Of a stretch of 64,000 nucleotides of DNA, positions 56,842 through 64,000 are shown piece after piece. The stretch comes from Thauera sp. Lineage in GTDB: Bacteria; Pseudomonadota; Gammaproteobacteria; Burkholderiales; Rhodocyclaceae. The position numbers and the translations under genes are program-made. Every line of letters begins with the position of its first letter. Position 1 is the stretch's first letter. Where the stretch lies: positions 1-64,000 of the forward strand of contig JACKMB010000001.1 of assembly GCA_024235615.1 (NCBI GenBank), in the 5' to 3' direction. The notes beneath the pieces were generated by a model. The model worked only from the letters and a program-made list of their open reading frames with translations. It did not search any database and had not been told where the DNA came from.

Positions 56842-58638
56842 TCAGAACAGCTCTTCGCTCAGCTCGAGCGCGCCCGGCGCGCCATTGACGACGGTGTAGG
56901 CCAGCCCACCGGCCTGCGCAAGCACATGGTCGGCGTAGAAGCGCGCGGTGACGATCTTGGCCTTGTAGAAGCCCGCGTCGCCCTCGCCCGCCTCGAGCTT
57001 GCGTTTCGCGACCAGCGCGGCGCGCGCCATCTGCCAGCCGCCGGCGACGATGCCGAGCAGCTTCAGGAAAGGCACCGAGCCGACCGAGGCCGCCTTGATG
57101 TCCTTGGAGTAGGTGGCGAGGATGTAGGCCACGGCCTCTTCCAGCGCTGCGATGCCATTGCCGAGCGCACGCGCGATGGCCGCGAAGGCCTCGTCCTGCA
57201 CGCCGCCGAGCTCGGCCTCGACAGCACGCATCGTCTTGACCACGGCAGCGACGGTGGCGCCGTTCTCGCGCGCGATCTTGCGACCGATCAGGTCATTGGC
57301 CTGGATCGCGGTCGTGCCCTCGTAGATGGTGGTGATGCGGGCATCGCGGAAGTGCTGCGCGGCGCCGGTCTCCTCGATGAAGCCCATGCCGCCGTGCACC
57401 TGCACGCCGTCCGAGGTGACGTCGATCGAGTTCTCGGTGCACCAACCCTTGACCACCGGGATCATCAGGTCGACAAAGGCCTGGTTCTGCGCACGCACCG
57501 CCTCGTCGGCGTGGTTGTGCGCCTTATCGAAGGCGGCGCCGACGACGTACGCGAGCGCGCGCATCGCCTCGGTCTTGCTCTTCATGTTCATGAGCAGGCG
57601 GCGCACGTCGGCGTGGTGCAGGATGTTGACCTTCGGACCGCCACGCACGCCGGCATCGGTGCCCTGGATGCGGTCCTTGGCGTACTGCAGGGCGTGCTGG
57701 TAGGAACGCTCGGACAGCGCCAGCCCTTCCATGCCGACCGCGAAGCGGGCCTCGTTCATCATGATGAACATGTACTCGAGGCCGCGGTTCGGCTCACCGA
57801 CGAGGGTGCCGATCGCGCCGCCCTTGTCGCCGAAGGCGAGCACGGCGGTCGGGCTGGCGTGGATGCCGAGCTTGTGCTCGATCGACACGCAATGCACGTC
57901 GTTGCGCGCGCCCAGGCTACCGTCGGCGTCGACCATGAACTTGGGCACGACGAACAGCGAAATTCCCTTCACCCCCTCGGGCGCGTCCGGCAGGCGGGCG
58001 AGCACGAGGTGGATGATGTTGTCGGTGAGGTCGTGCTCGCCGTAGGTGATGAAGATCTTCTGGCCGAAGATCTTGTAGGTGCCGTCACCCTGCGGCTCGG
58101 CCTTGGTGCGCACCGCGGCGAGGTCGGAACCGGCGTTCGGCTCGGTGAGGTTCATCGTGCCGGTCCACTCGCCGGCGATCATCTTGGGCAGGTAGAGGTT
58201 CTTCTGCTCGTCGGTGCCGCGCAGCATCAGGGCCTCGATGGCGCCGCTGGTCAGCATCGGGCACAGCGAGAAGGCCATGTTGGCCGACTTCCACATTTCC
58301 ATGACCGCGGTGGCGAGCAGCTTGGGAAGGCCCTGGCCGCCGTATTCCGGATCGCACGGCAGCGCGGTCCAGCCCGACTCGGCGAACTGCGTGTAGGCGT
58401 CCTTCCAGCCCGGCGCGGTGGCGACCTCGCCGTCGTTCCACTTGGCGCCTTCCTGGTCGCCGGTCCAGTTCAGCGGGGCGAGCACGCCGCTGGCGAACTT
58501 GTCGGCTTCTTCCAGGATCGCGTCCACGAGGTCGGCCGAGACCTCCTCGTTGCCGGGCAACTGCATGACTTCGTCGAGACCGGCGAGCTCACGCATCACG
58601 AACTGCATGTCGCGGATGGGGGCGTTGTATTGACTCAT
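56842..58638 (-). CDS. Acyl-CoA dehydrogenase (C-terminal extended, DmdC/AcdA-like)
   Basis: 598 residues, the long subfamily. The FAD/substrate region includes GEWTGTMNLTEPNAGSDLAAVRTKA (catalytic-pocket Thr/Ser), KIFITYGEHDL and the C-terminal QVHGGMGFIEETGAAQHFRDARITTIYEGTTAIQANDL. The usual catalytic Glu sits in IYEGTTAIQ. An extra C-terminal helical domain continues to the end (EELF). It introduces the first double bond of acyl-CoA and donates electrons to ETF, whose genes lie downstream. A neighbouring CbiM-like gene is 33 bp away. Chain-length specificity unknown. Confidence 0.93.
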   Translation of the reverse strand: MSQYNAPIRDMQFVMRELAGLDEVMQLPGNEEVSADLVDAILEEADKFASGVLAPLNWTGDQEGAKWNDGEVATAPGWKDAYTQFAESGWTALPCDPEYGGQGLPKLLATAVMEMWKSANMAFSLCPMLTSGAIEALMLRGTDEQKNLYLPKMIAGEWTGTMNLTEPNAGSDLAAVRTKAEPQGDGTYKIFGQKIFITYGEHDLTDNIIHLVLARLPDAPEGVKGISLFVVPKFMVDADGSLGARNDVHCVSIEHKLGIHASPTAVLAFGDKGGAIGTLVGEPNRGLEYMFIMMNEARFAVGMEGLALSERSYQHALQYAKDRIQGTDAGVRGGPKVNILHHADVRRLLMNMKSKTEAMRALAYVVGAAFDKAHNHADEAVRAQNQAFVDLMIPVVKGWCTENSIDVTSDGVQVHGGMGFIEETGAAQHFRDARITTIYEGTTAIQANDLIGRKIARENGATVAAVVKTMRAVEAELGGVQDEAFAAIARALGNGIAALEEAVAYILATYSKDIKAASVGSVPFLKLLGIVAGGWQMARAALVAKRKLEAGEGDAGFYKAKIVTARFYADHVLAQAGGLAYTVVNGAPGALELSEELF

Positions 58639-58670
58639 TGTTGGCGCTCCGGAAAAGGTTGAACAGCCTG

Positions 58671-59336
58671 CTACTTGTCGAGCAGATAGCGGCGATCGTC
58701 GAATGCACTCACCCATTCGGGCCGATACACCACCATCAGCGTGATGATCGCGCCGCTGATCCAGCCCTCGGAAAACCCGAGCAGCAGGAAGAACGGCAGG
58801 TAGTCGCTCCACAGGAAGCCTGCGGAATACGCGCCGGACAGCGCCAGCACGGTCGAGGCGGTCAGCCCCTGTGCCATCACGGTCAGCGCGGAACCGGCAA
58901 AGCCGGTCACGAAGATGAAGATGAAGAAGTGCGCCGGAAGCAGGCGCTCGACCAGGCGATGCAGGCCGCTCGCGACCGCCACCGGAACCAGCACCATCAG
59001 CACGAAGTTGGCGGGCCAGTCGCCCCACTCCAGCGCGCCGTTGAGGGTGATCCCGCACAGTGCCAGCGCGAGCGCGGCGACCGCCTTCCACGGTCCGAGC
59101 GCGAGCGTCGCCGCCATCGCGCCGAGCAGGTGCAGGTTAAGGCCGGGCTTGACCCCGGCCTTCATGCTCCAGATCAGCGTGAGACAGACCGCGAAGCCGA
59201 ACAGGACGTTCAGCTGCACGCCGCCGGCGAGCTCCTTCCACGGCAGCCTGCGCGCGAGCGCGAGCAATCCCAGCGCGGCGAGCGCGTACACCGCAGCCTC
59301 GACGCCTGCCGAAAGCAGCGACGCCGGGAGATCCAT
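58671..59336 (-). CDS. CbiM-like predicted membrane protein
   Basis: 221 residues, about six or seven membrane helices. GGVQLNVLFGFAVCLTLIWSMKAGVKPGLNLHLLGAMAATLALGPW (key GLNLHLLGA) resembles energy-coupling-factor permease CbiM-type segments. There is no ATPase (CbiO), CbiQ or CbiN partner here, so it is unlikely to be a complete cobalt/nickel uptake system. It lies between an acyl-CoA dehydrogenase and etfA on the same strand with short gaps, which is an odd location. Function unresolved. Confidence 0.6.
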   Translation of the reverse strand: MDLPASLLSAGVEAAVYALAALGLLALARRLPWKELAGGVQLNVLFGFAVCLTLIWSMKAGVKPGLNLHLLGAMAATLALGPWKAVAALALALCGITLNGALEWGDWPANFVLMVLVPVAVASGLHRLVERLLPAHFFIFIFVTGFAGSALTVMAQGLTASTVLALSGAYSAGFLWSDYLPFFLLLGFSEGWISGAIITLMVVYRPEWVSAFDDRRYLLDK

Positions 59337-59357
59337 GCCCGCGTTCCCCGCGTCCGG

Positions 59358-60290
59358 TCAGAGCGCCCCGGTCAGTTCCGGCACCACCTGGAACAGGTCG
59401 CCCACGAGGCCGTAGTCGGCCACCTGGAAGATCGGCGCTTCGGGATCCTTGTTGATCGCCACGATCACCTTGGAGTCCTTCATGCCGGCCAGATGCTGGA
59501 TCGCGCCCGAGATGCCGACCGCGATGTAGAGCTGCGGCGCGACGATCTTGCCGGTCTGGCCGACCTGGTAGTCGTTGGGCACGTAGCCGGCGTCCACCGC
59601 GGCGCGCGAGGCGCCCAGGGCGGCGCCGAGCTTGTCGGCGAGCGGCTCGAGGAGCTGCTTGAAGTTGTCGCCGCTGGCGAGGCCGCGACCGCCCGAGACG
59701 ATGACCTTGGCGGCGCCGAGCTCGGGGCGCGCGCTCTTGACGATCTCGCGACCGACCAGCGCGGTGGTGCCGAGGTCCGCCGCGGCGGCGACCGCCTCGA
59801 CCGGCGCGGCGTTGCTGCCGGCTTCGGCGGCGTCGAACGCGGTGGTGCGCACGGTGATCAGCTTGATCGCGTCGGCGCTCTTGACGGTGGCGAGCGCGTT
59901 GCCGGCGTAGATCGGACGCACGAAGGTGTCGGCCGACTCGACCGCGACGATGTCGCTGATCTGCGCCACGTCGAGCAGCGCGGCCACGCGCGGCAGCATG
60001 TTCTTGCCGGCCGGCGTGGCCGGGGCGAGCACGTGGCTGTAGCCGCCGGCCAGGCCCCTGACCAGCTCGGCGACGTTCTCGGCGGTCTGCGCCTCGTACT
60101 GCGGCGCGTCGCACACCAGCACCCTGGCCACGCCGGCGACCTTGGCCGCGGCCTCGGCCGCGGTGCCGCAGCCGGCACCCGCCACCAGCACATGGACGTC
60201 GCCGCCCAGCTTGGCGGCCGCGCTCACGGTGTTGAGCGTGGCCGCCTTGATCGATTGGTTGTCGTGTTCCGCGATAACGAGAATGGCCAT
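59358..60290 (-). CDS. etfA: Electron transfer flavoprotein subunit alpha
   Basis: 310 residues. [36 protein letters not shown] at the N-terminus, [21 protein letters not shown]-like region (here [16 protein letters not shown]) and the FAD-binding stretch [74 protein letters not shown] (key [21 protein letters not shown]). It passes electrons from acyl-CoA dehydrogenases to ETF-quinone oxidoreductase. etfB ends 2 bp upstream. Confidence 0.97.
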   Translation of the reverse strand: MAILVIAEHDNQSIKAATLNTVSAAAKLGGDVHVLVAGAGCGTAAEAAAKVAGVARVLVCDAPQYEAQTAENVAELVRGLAGGYSHVLAPATPAGKNMLPRVAALLDVAQISDIVAVESADTFVRPIYAGNALATVKSADAIKLITVRTTAFDAAEAGSNAAPVEAVAAAADLGTTALVGREIVKSARPELGAAKVIVSGGRGLASGDNFKQLLEPLADKLGAALGASRAAVDAGYVPNDYQVGQTGKIVAPQLYIAVGISGAIQHLAGMKDSKVIVAINKDPEAPIFQVADYGLVGDLFQVVPELTGAL

Positions 60291-60292
60291 GT

Positions 60293-61042
60293 TCAGATCA
60301 CCTTCGCAACGTTCTTGAGTTTGTCGACCAGCTGGGCCACGTCGGCCACGCGCTCACCGGCGCTGCGCTTGGGCGGCTCGGCGACCTTGAGCGTGGCCAG
60401 GCGCGGGGCGACATCGACGCCCAGGTCGGCCGGCTTGACGGTCTCGAGCGGCTTCTTCTTGGCCTTCATGATGTTGGGCAGCGTGGCGTAGCGCGGCTCG
60501 TTCAGGCGCAGGTCGGTGGTCACCACCGCCGGCAGCTTCACCGACAGGGTCTCGAGGCCGCCGTCGATCTCGCGCGTCACGGATGCCTTCCCGTCGGCCA
60601 GCGTCACCTTGGACGCGAACGTCGCCTGCGGCCAGCCCGCCAGCGCGGCGAGCATCTGGCCGGTCTGGTTGGCGTCGTCGTCGATCGCCTGCTTGCCGCA
60701 GATCACCAGGTTCGGCTGCTCCTTGTCGCACACCGCCTTGAGCAGCTTGGCCACCGCCAGCGGCTGCAGCTCGACGTCGGTCTCGACCAGGATGCCGCGG
60801 TCGGCACCGATCGCCATCGCCGCGCGCAGGGTCTCCTGGCACGCGCCCACGCCGCAGGACACCGCCACCACCTCGGTGGCCACGCCCGCTTCCTTCAGGC
60901 GCACCGCCTCCTCGACCGAGATCTCGTCGAAGGGGTTCATGCTCATCTTGACGTTGGCCAGGTCCACGCCGCTGCCGTCGGCCTTCACGCGAACCTTGAC
61001 GTTGTAATCGACCACGCGCTTTACGGGTACGAGAATCTTCAC
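60293..61042 (-). CDS. etfB: Electron transfer flavoprotein subunit beta
   Basis: 249 residues from the GTG at 61042, with AGGAG about 9 nt upstream. [19 protein letters not shown], the [14 protein letters not shown] region, and [32 protein letters not shown] are the ETF-beta signature. It binds AMP and completes the ETF heterodimer. First gene of an etfB-etfA pair and likely controlled by the divergent TetR regulator and the repeat operator at 61154-61187. Confidence 0.96.
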   Translation of the reverse strand: MKILVPVKRVVDYNVKVRVKADGSGVDLANVKMSMNPFDEISVEEAVRLKEAGVATEVVAVSCGVGACQETLRAAMAIGADRGILVETDVELQPLAVAKLLKAVCDKEQPNLVICGKQAIDDDANQTGQMLAALAGWPQATFASKVTLADGKASVTREIDGGLETLSVKLPAVVTTDLRLNEPRYATLPNIMKAKKKPLETVKPADLGVDVAPRLATLKVAEPPKRSAGERVADVAQLVDKLKNVAKVI

Positions 61043-61153
61043 TCTGACGCGCTCCTCTTCTTTGCAGGGGATGGTAGGCCCGGGATGCGGGCCCGACTTC
61101 CGGATTATGTCACCGCCCTTGGCCGGCCGCACTGCTGCAGGGCAGCAATTCCA

Positions 61154-61187
61154 TACGGTCAAGTATGGCGCGTACGGTAGCGTATGG
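61154..61187. promoter_or_regulatory. Two direct operator repeats between etfB and the TetR gene
   Basis: TACGGT-N3-GTATGG occurs at 61154-61168 and 61173-61187, exactly 19 bp apart (same face of the helix). It lies in the shared divergent region. Likely binding sites of the TetR protein encoded alongside; inferred from position. Confidence 0.6.
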
Positions 61188-61213
61188 TCGTCGAATCGTC
61201 AATACTACTGCGT

Positions 61214-61822
61214 ATGGAAAACATCGTGAAAAAGCCGCGTACCCAACTCGACCGGGCCGCCTGGGTCGCCGGCGCCACCGAGGTGCTCGCCGAGGAAGGC
61301 ATCGCGGGCCTGCGCGTCGAAGTGCTGGCGAAACGGCTCAAGGTAACCAAGGGCAGTTTTTACTGGCACTTCACCGACCGCCGCGACCTGCTGATGGCGG
61401 TACTCACGCACTGGAAGGAAGGCCGCATTCGCGACATCATCAAGCAGACCCGCGCCCAACCGGGCCGCGAGCTCGAGCAGATCTACCACGTCATCGACGT
61501 GTATAGCGCGAGCCGCAGCCGCCGCGGCATGATGATCGAGCTCGCCGTGCGCGACTGGGCGCGCCGTGACGCCGAGGCGGGCGCGATCGTGGCCGAGGTT
61601 GACGATGTCCGCCTGCGCTGCGCGCGCGACCTCTTCCTCGCCTGCGGCGTACCGATGGAAGAGGCCTCCAGCCGCTGCATGCTGCTCTACGCCTATGTCT
61701 TCGGTGTATCGCTGATGATCTACGAGAAGTTCGACCGCGACGTCGCGCGTCTCAAGCGTGACATCGCAGACCTGATCGCGCGCTCCTGCGCCGTCGGCAC
61801 TACTGGCGCCGCGGCAGCCTGA
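61214..61822 (+). CDS. TetR-family transcriptional regulator
   Basis: 202 residues from the ATG at 61214 (MENIVKKPRTQLDRAAWV); an ATG at 61184 lies in the operator repeat and is rejected. The TetR HTH: GATEVLAEEGIAGLRVEVLAKRLKVTKGSFYWHFTDRRDLL (key GLRV..LAKRL.VTKGSFYWHF). The ligand domain is all-helical with no further recognisable motif. By position it should regulate etfB-etfA and perhaps acyl-CoA dehydrogenase. It is divergent from etfB; a stop is followed after 3 bp by the convergent tatD gene. Confidence 0.88.
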   Translation: MENIVKKPRTQLDRAAWVAGATEVLAEEGIAGLRVEVLAKRLKVTKGSFYWHFTDRRDLLMAVLTHWKEGRIRDIIKQTRAQPGRELEQIYHVIDVYSASRSRRGMMIELAVRDWARRDAEAGAIVAEVDDVRLRCARDLFLACGVPMEEASSRCMLLYAYVFGVSLMIYEKFDRDVARLKRDIADLIARSCAVGTTGAAAA

Positions 61823-61825
61823 GTC

Positions 61826-62596
61826 TCAGTGCGGCTGCCAGCCACCGAGCGTCTCCATCAGGTTGAGCCCGGTCTTCTCGATCACCTCCTCCACGTCGAT
61901 TCGACGCAGCTCAGCGAGAATCCGCGCGTACCGTGCCAGGTTCTGCGGCAGGTTGCGCTCGCCGCGCGCCCACGCCGGCGGGATGTCCGGCGCATCGGTT
62001 TCCAGCACGATGGATTCCAGCGGCAGGCTGCGCGCGAGCTCGCGGATGCGAGTCGAGCCCTCGTAGCTCATCGCACCGCCAAAACCGAGCCGGAAGCCGA
62101 GCGCGATGAAGGTATCGGCCTGCTGGCGACTGCCATTGAAGGCGTGGGCGATGCCACCGCACACCCGAGCCCGGCGCAGTTCGCGCAGGATCGGGTCGAT
62201 CGCGCGCCGCACGTGCAGGATCACGGGCAGCCCGTGGCGGCGCGCCAGTCCGAGCTGCGCAATGAAGAACCGCAACTGGCGCTCGCGATCGACCTCGACG
62301 GCAAAGTGATCGAGGCCGATCTCGCCGACGGCTCGCGCAGCGCGTTCGGCGAGCAGCTCGTCCAGCCGATCGAGGTCGTCCTCCCGCGCCTGCATCACGT
62401 ACAGCGGATGGATGCCGAGCGCCGGACAGACATCCGCGCGCGCCGCGGCGAGCGCGAGCACGGCGTCGCAGCTCGCGCGATCGACCGCCGGCACGACGAA
62501 GCCCCGCACCCCCGCAGCACGCGCGGCCTCGATCACCACCGCGCGGTCGGGCGCGAACTCGGCGGCGTCGAGGTGGATGTGGGAGTCGATCAGCAT
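61826..62596 (-). CDS. tatD: TatD-family metal-dependent hydrolase (DNase)
   Basis: 256 residues. DSHIHLD near the N-terminus, ALGIHPLYV, VGEIGLDHFA, ILHVRRAIDPILRELR, GIAHAFNGSRQQADTFIALGFRLGFGG and VLETDAPDIPP are the ordered metal-ligand motifs of TatD proteins (His, Glu, Asp). It is likely a DNase or phosphoesterase. Ends 3 bp from the TetR gene (convergent), with the enoyl-CoA hydratase gene 28 bp upstream on the same strand. Confidence 0.92.
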   Translation of the reverse strand: MLIDSHIHLDAAEFAPDRAVVIEAARAAGVRGFVVPAVDRASCDAVLALAAARADVCPALGIHPLYVMQAREDDLDRLDELLAERAARAVGEIGLDHFAVEVDRERQLRFFIAQLGLARRHGLPVILHVRRAIDPILRELRRARVCGGIAHAFNGSRQQADTFIALGFRLGFGGAMSYEGSTRIRELARSLPLESIVLETDAPDIPPAWARGERNLPQNLARYARILAELRRIDVEEVIEKTGLNLMETLGGWQPH

Positions 62597-62624
62597 CGCC
62601 GGCACGACCGCGGGCTTGCGGCGC

Positions 62625-63434
62625 TCAGCGCCCCTTGAACTCGGGCTTGCGCTTGGCGATGAAGGCGTCGATGCCTTCGGCCGCATCCTCGCACATCGCG
62701 TTGCAGGCCATGGTCTCGGCCGCCATCTGGTAGGCCGCATCCAGCCCCATCTCGAGCTGCTTGTAGAACATCTGCTTGCCCATGCGGATCGCCGCCGGCG
62801 ACTTGGACAGGATGGACGCGGCCAGGCGGCCGACCTCGGCGTCGAGCTCGTCGGCGGGCACCACGCGATTCACCAGCCCGCGGCGCTGCGCCTCGTGCGC
62901 GTCGATGAAGTCTCCGGTGACGAGCATCTCGAAGGCCTCCTTGCGCCCCATGTTGCGGGCAAGGCCGACGCTCGGCGTGGCGCAGAACAGCCCGACATTG
63001 ATGCCCGACACCGCGAAGCGGGCGTGGTCCGCCGCCACGGCGAGGTCGCACATCGACACCAGCTGGCAGCCCGCGGCGGTGGCGATGCTGTGCACGCGCG
63101 CGATCACGGGCTGCGGCAGCTCGGTGAGCTTCATCATGAACTTCCCGCACAGGCGGAACAGGCGCTGCTGGAAGTCGAGCGTGTGGTTGCCGCGCATCTC
63201 CTTGAGGTCGTGGCCGGCGCAGAAGGCCTTGCCCTCGCCGGCGATGACCACCACGCGCACCGTCTCGTCGCGCGTGATCTCGTCGACCGCGGCGATCAGG
63301 GCCTCGAGCATCTCGAACGAGAGCGCATTGAACTGTTGCGGGCGGTTGAGCGTGAGCGTGGTCACGCCGCCGGCATCCTCTCGGCGCAGGATGGGGGCTT
63401 CGGTTTCTACCACGGGGCTGGACTCGGCGTTCAT
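62625..63434 (-). CDS. Enoyl-CoA hydratase/isomerase family protein
   Basis: 269 residues from the ATG at 63434, which has a strong AGGAGGAG upstream; ATG 63458 is not supported. The crotonase fold: TTLTLNRPQQFNALSFEMLEAL, VVVIAGEGKAFCAGHDLKEM (oxyanion-hole Gly-His-Asp), IATAAGCQLVSMCDLAVAA and FEMLVTGDFIDAHEAQRRGLVNRVV. The catalytic Glu positions read as Ser or Cys-type (GLFCATPSVG), so the reaction may differ from classic hydration. It lies in the acyl-CoA oxidation cluster. Confidence 0.9.
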   Translation of the reverse strand: MNAESSPVVETEAPILRREDAGGVTTLTLNRPQQFNALSFEMLEALIAAVDEITRDETVRVVVIAGEGKAFCAGHDLKEMRGNHTLDFQQRLFRLCGKFMMKLTELPQPVIARVHSIATAAGCQLVSMCDLAVAADHARFAVSGINVGLFCATPSVGLARNMGRKEAFEMLVTGDFIDAHEAQRRGLVNRVVPADELDAEVGRLAASILSKSPAAIRMGKQMFYKQLEMGLDAAYQMAAETMACNAMCEDAAEGIDAFIAKRKPEFKGR

Positions 63435-63657
63435 CGTTCTCTCTCCTCCTGGATTCATGATTGCTGGGCTTGGCGGCCACGGTCGGCAACGTTAACGTCA
63501 ACCGGCACAGCGCGCCAGCGCTTCGCACGGTGGCATGGTCCGCCGCGGTGCTGACGGCATCGATCCGGGTGTGAGAAAACGCACACCCTTCGACCCCACG
63601 ACAGCCCAAACTGAATATGGAGCCACGGACAAGAACTCGAACAGGGGGTGTCGGCGC

Positions 63658-64000
63658 TTGAACCTCAGAACCCGTTTTCTCCTGCTCATCTCCGCACTGA
63701 TCGTGGTCGGGTCGGTCGTGGCGTGGGTGGTGTTCCATCATGTGGCGCGCCAGATCGTGGTGCAATGGGGGCAGCGCGTCGCCGAAATCCAGGTGCGCTA
63801 CGACCGCGCCCGGCTGCTGCAGCCGCTCGAGCGTGAGATCGCGCTGGCACGGCAGATGGCTGACTCGCTTGTGCTCAAGCGCTGGGCGCGCTCGTCCGGG
63901 GATCCGGCGCTCGAAGCCGAGGCCGTCCGCGAGATGGAGAACTTCCGCCGTAATTTCAGCTCCGGCAACTACTTTGTCGCCTTGCGCGGCTCCGGCGCCT
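63658..64000 (+). CDS. Membrane-anchored sensor protein, N-terminus, runs off the right edge
   Basis: Translation from the TTG at 63658 has AGGGGG about 9 nt before it. The sequence opens with a membrane helix (RFLLLISALIVVGSVVAWVVF), then a helical periplasmic region VRYDRARLLQPLEREIALARQMADSLVLKRWARS and NFRRNFSSGNYFVALRGSGA. This pattern is typical of extracytoplasmic sensing domains of diguanylate cyclases or sensor kinases; the output domain is outside the window. The 223-bp gap before it has the divergent enoyl-CoA hydratase promoter region; no other gene is supported. Confidence 0.7.
   Translation, partial: MNLRTRFLLLISALIVVGSVVAWVVFHHVARQIVVQWGQRVAEIQVRYDRARLLQPLEREIALARQMADSLVLKRWARSSGDPALEAEAVREMENFRRNFSSGNYFVALRGSGA

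Noticed and set aside
61184-61213. ATG at 61184 as the TetR start
   Set aside because: It lies within the second operator repeat, and the residues before 61214 do not match the family; the later ATG gives a normal TetR start.

Overview
The window is about 70% G+C and densely packed with overlapping genes. Its content (IspD-IspF, OmpR-EnvZ, YciB-YciI-BolA-PpiC, RimI-TsaB, ETF, an NAD-reducing Hox hydrogenase, glycogen storage) is what I would expect from a chromosome of a Rhodocyclales/Zoogloeaceae betaproteobacterium of the Thauera/Azoarcus type. The taxon is inferred from gene content and protein character, not from a marker-gene comparison.

Layout. Positions 1-8796 run on the minus strand: amrB-amrA-amrS (Memo, AMMECR1, radical SAM), an alpha/beta-hydrolase-fold protein, a SprA-like metalloprotease, mfd, corA and, at the left edge, the first 83 codons of an alternative (N-ATPase-type) ATP synthase beta subunit. 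Positions 8926-10854 carry ispD-ispF-thpR. A tRNA-Leu(TAG) at 11271-11355 is followed by an island-like accessory segment (about 11.4-17.6 kb). It holds a small membrane protein, a cupin, rtcB, an IS1380-family transposase, two small orphan ORFs, a pair formed by a sulfur-binding-domain-like protein and a HIT protein, and a decayed HTH antitoxin. Next come a TorR/TorS/TorT-like signalling set with no reductase nearby, NlpE-like and META-domain envelope proteins, and a sirtuin.

Positions 25.5-39.5 kb form a glucan storage block: a GH13 alpha-glucosidase, glucokinase, glgB-glgX-glgC-glgA and glgP. Together these genes make ADP-glucose, polymerise and branch it, then debranch, phosphorolyse and re-phosphorylate the sugar. 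Positions 39.6-45.0 kb carry hoxF-hoxU-hoxY-hoxH-hoxW, a soluble NAD+-linked [NiFe] hydrogenase plus its maturation protease. A truncated hipA with hipB, radA, a LysR regulator and lplT follow. Then come tsaB-rimI-udg (minus strand), ompR-envZ-yciB-yciI-bolA-ppiC (plus strand, overlapping), and a fatty-acid/acyl-CoA oxidation region: acyl-CoA dehydrogenase, CbiM-like membrane protein, etfA, etfB, TetR regulator, TatD and enoyl-CoA hydratase. The start of a membrane sensor protein lies at the right edge.

The most striking non-coding signal is a family of 26 copies of a 23-bp REP-like element beginning with GTAG, in six intergenic clusters. Two subtypes differ by a compensatory base-pair swap in the hairpin stem, and most clusters have grown by local tandem duplication. 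In two places the GTAG head supplies the TAG stop codon of the adjacent gene.
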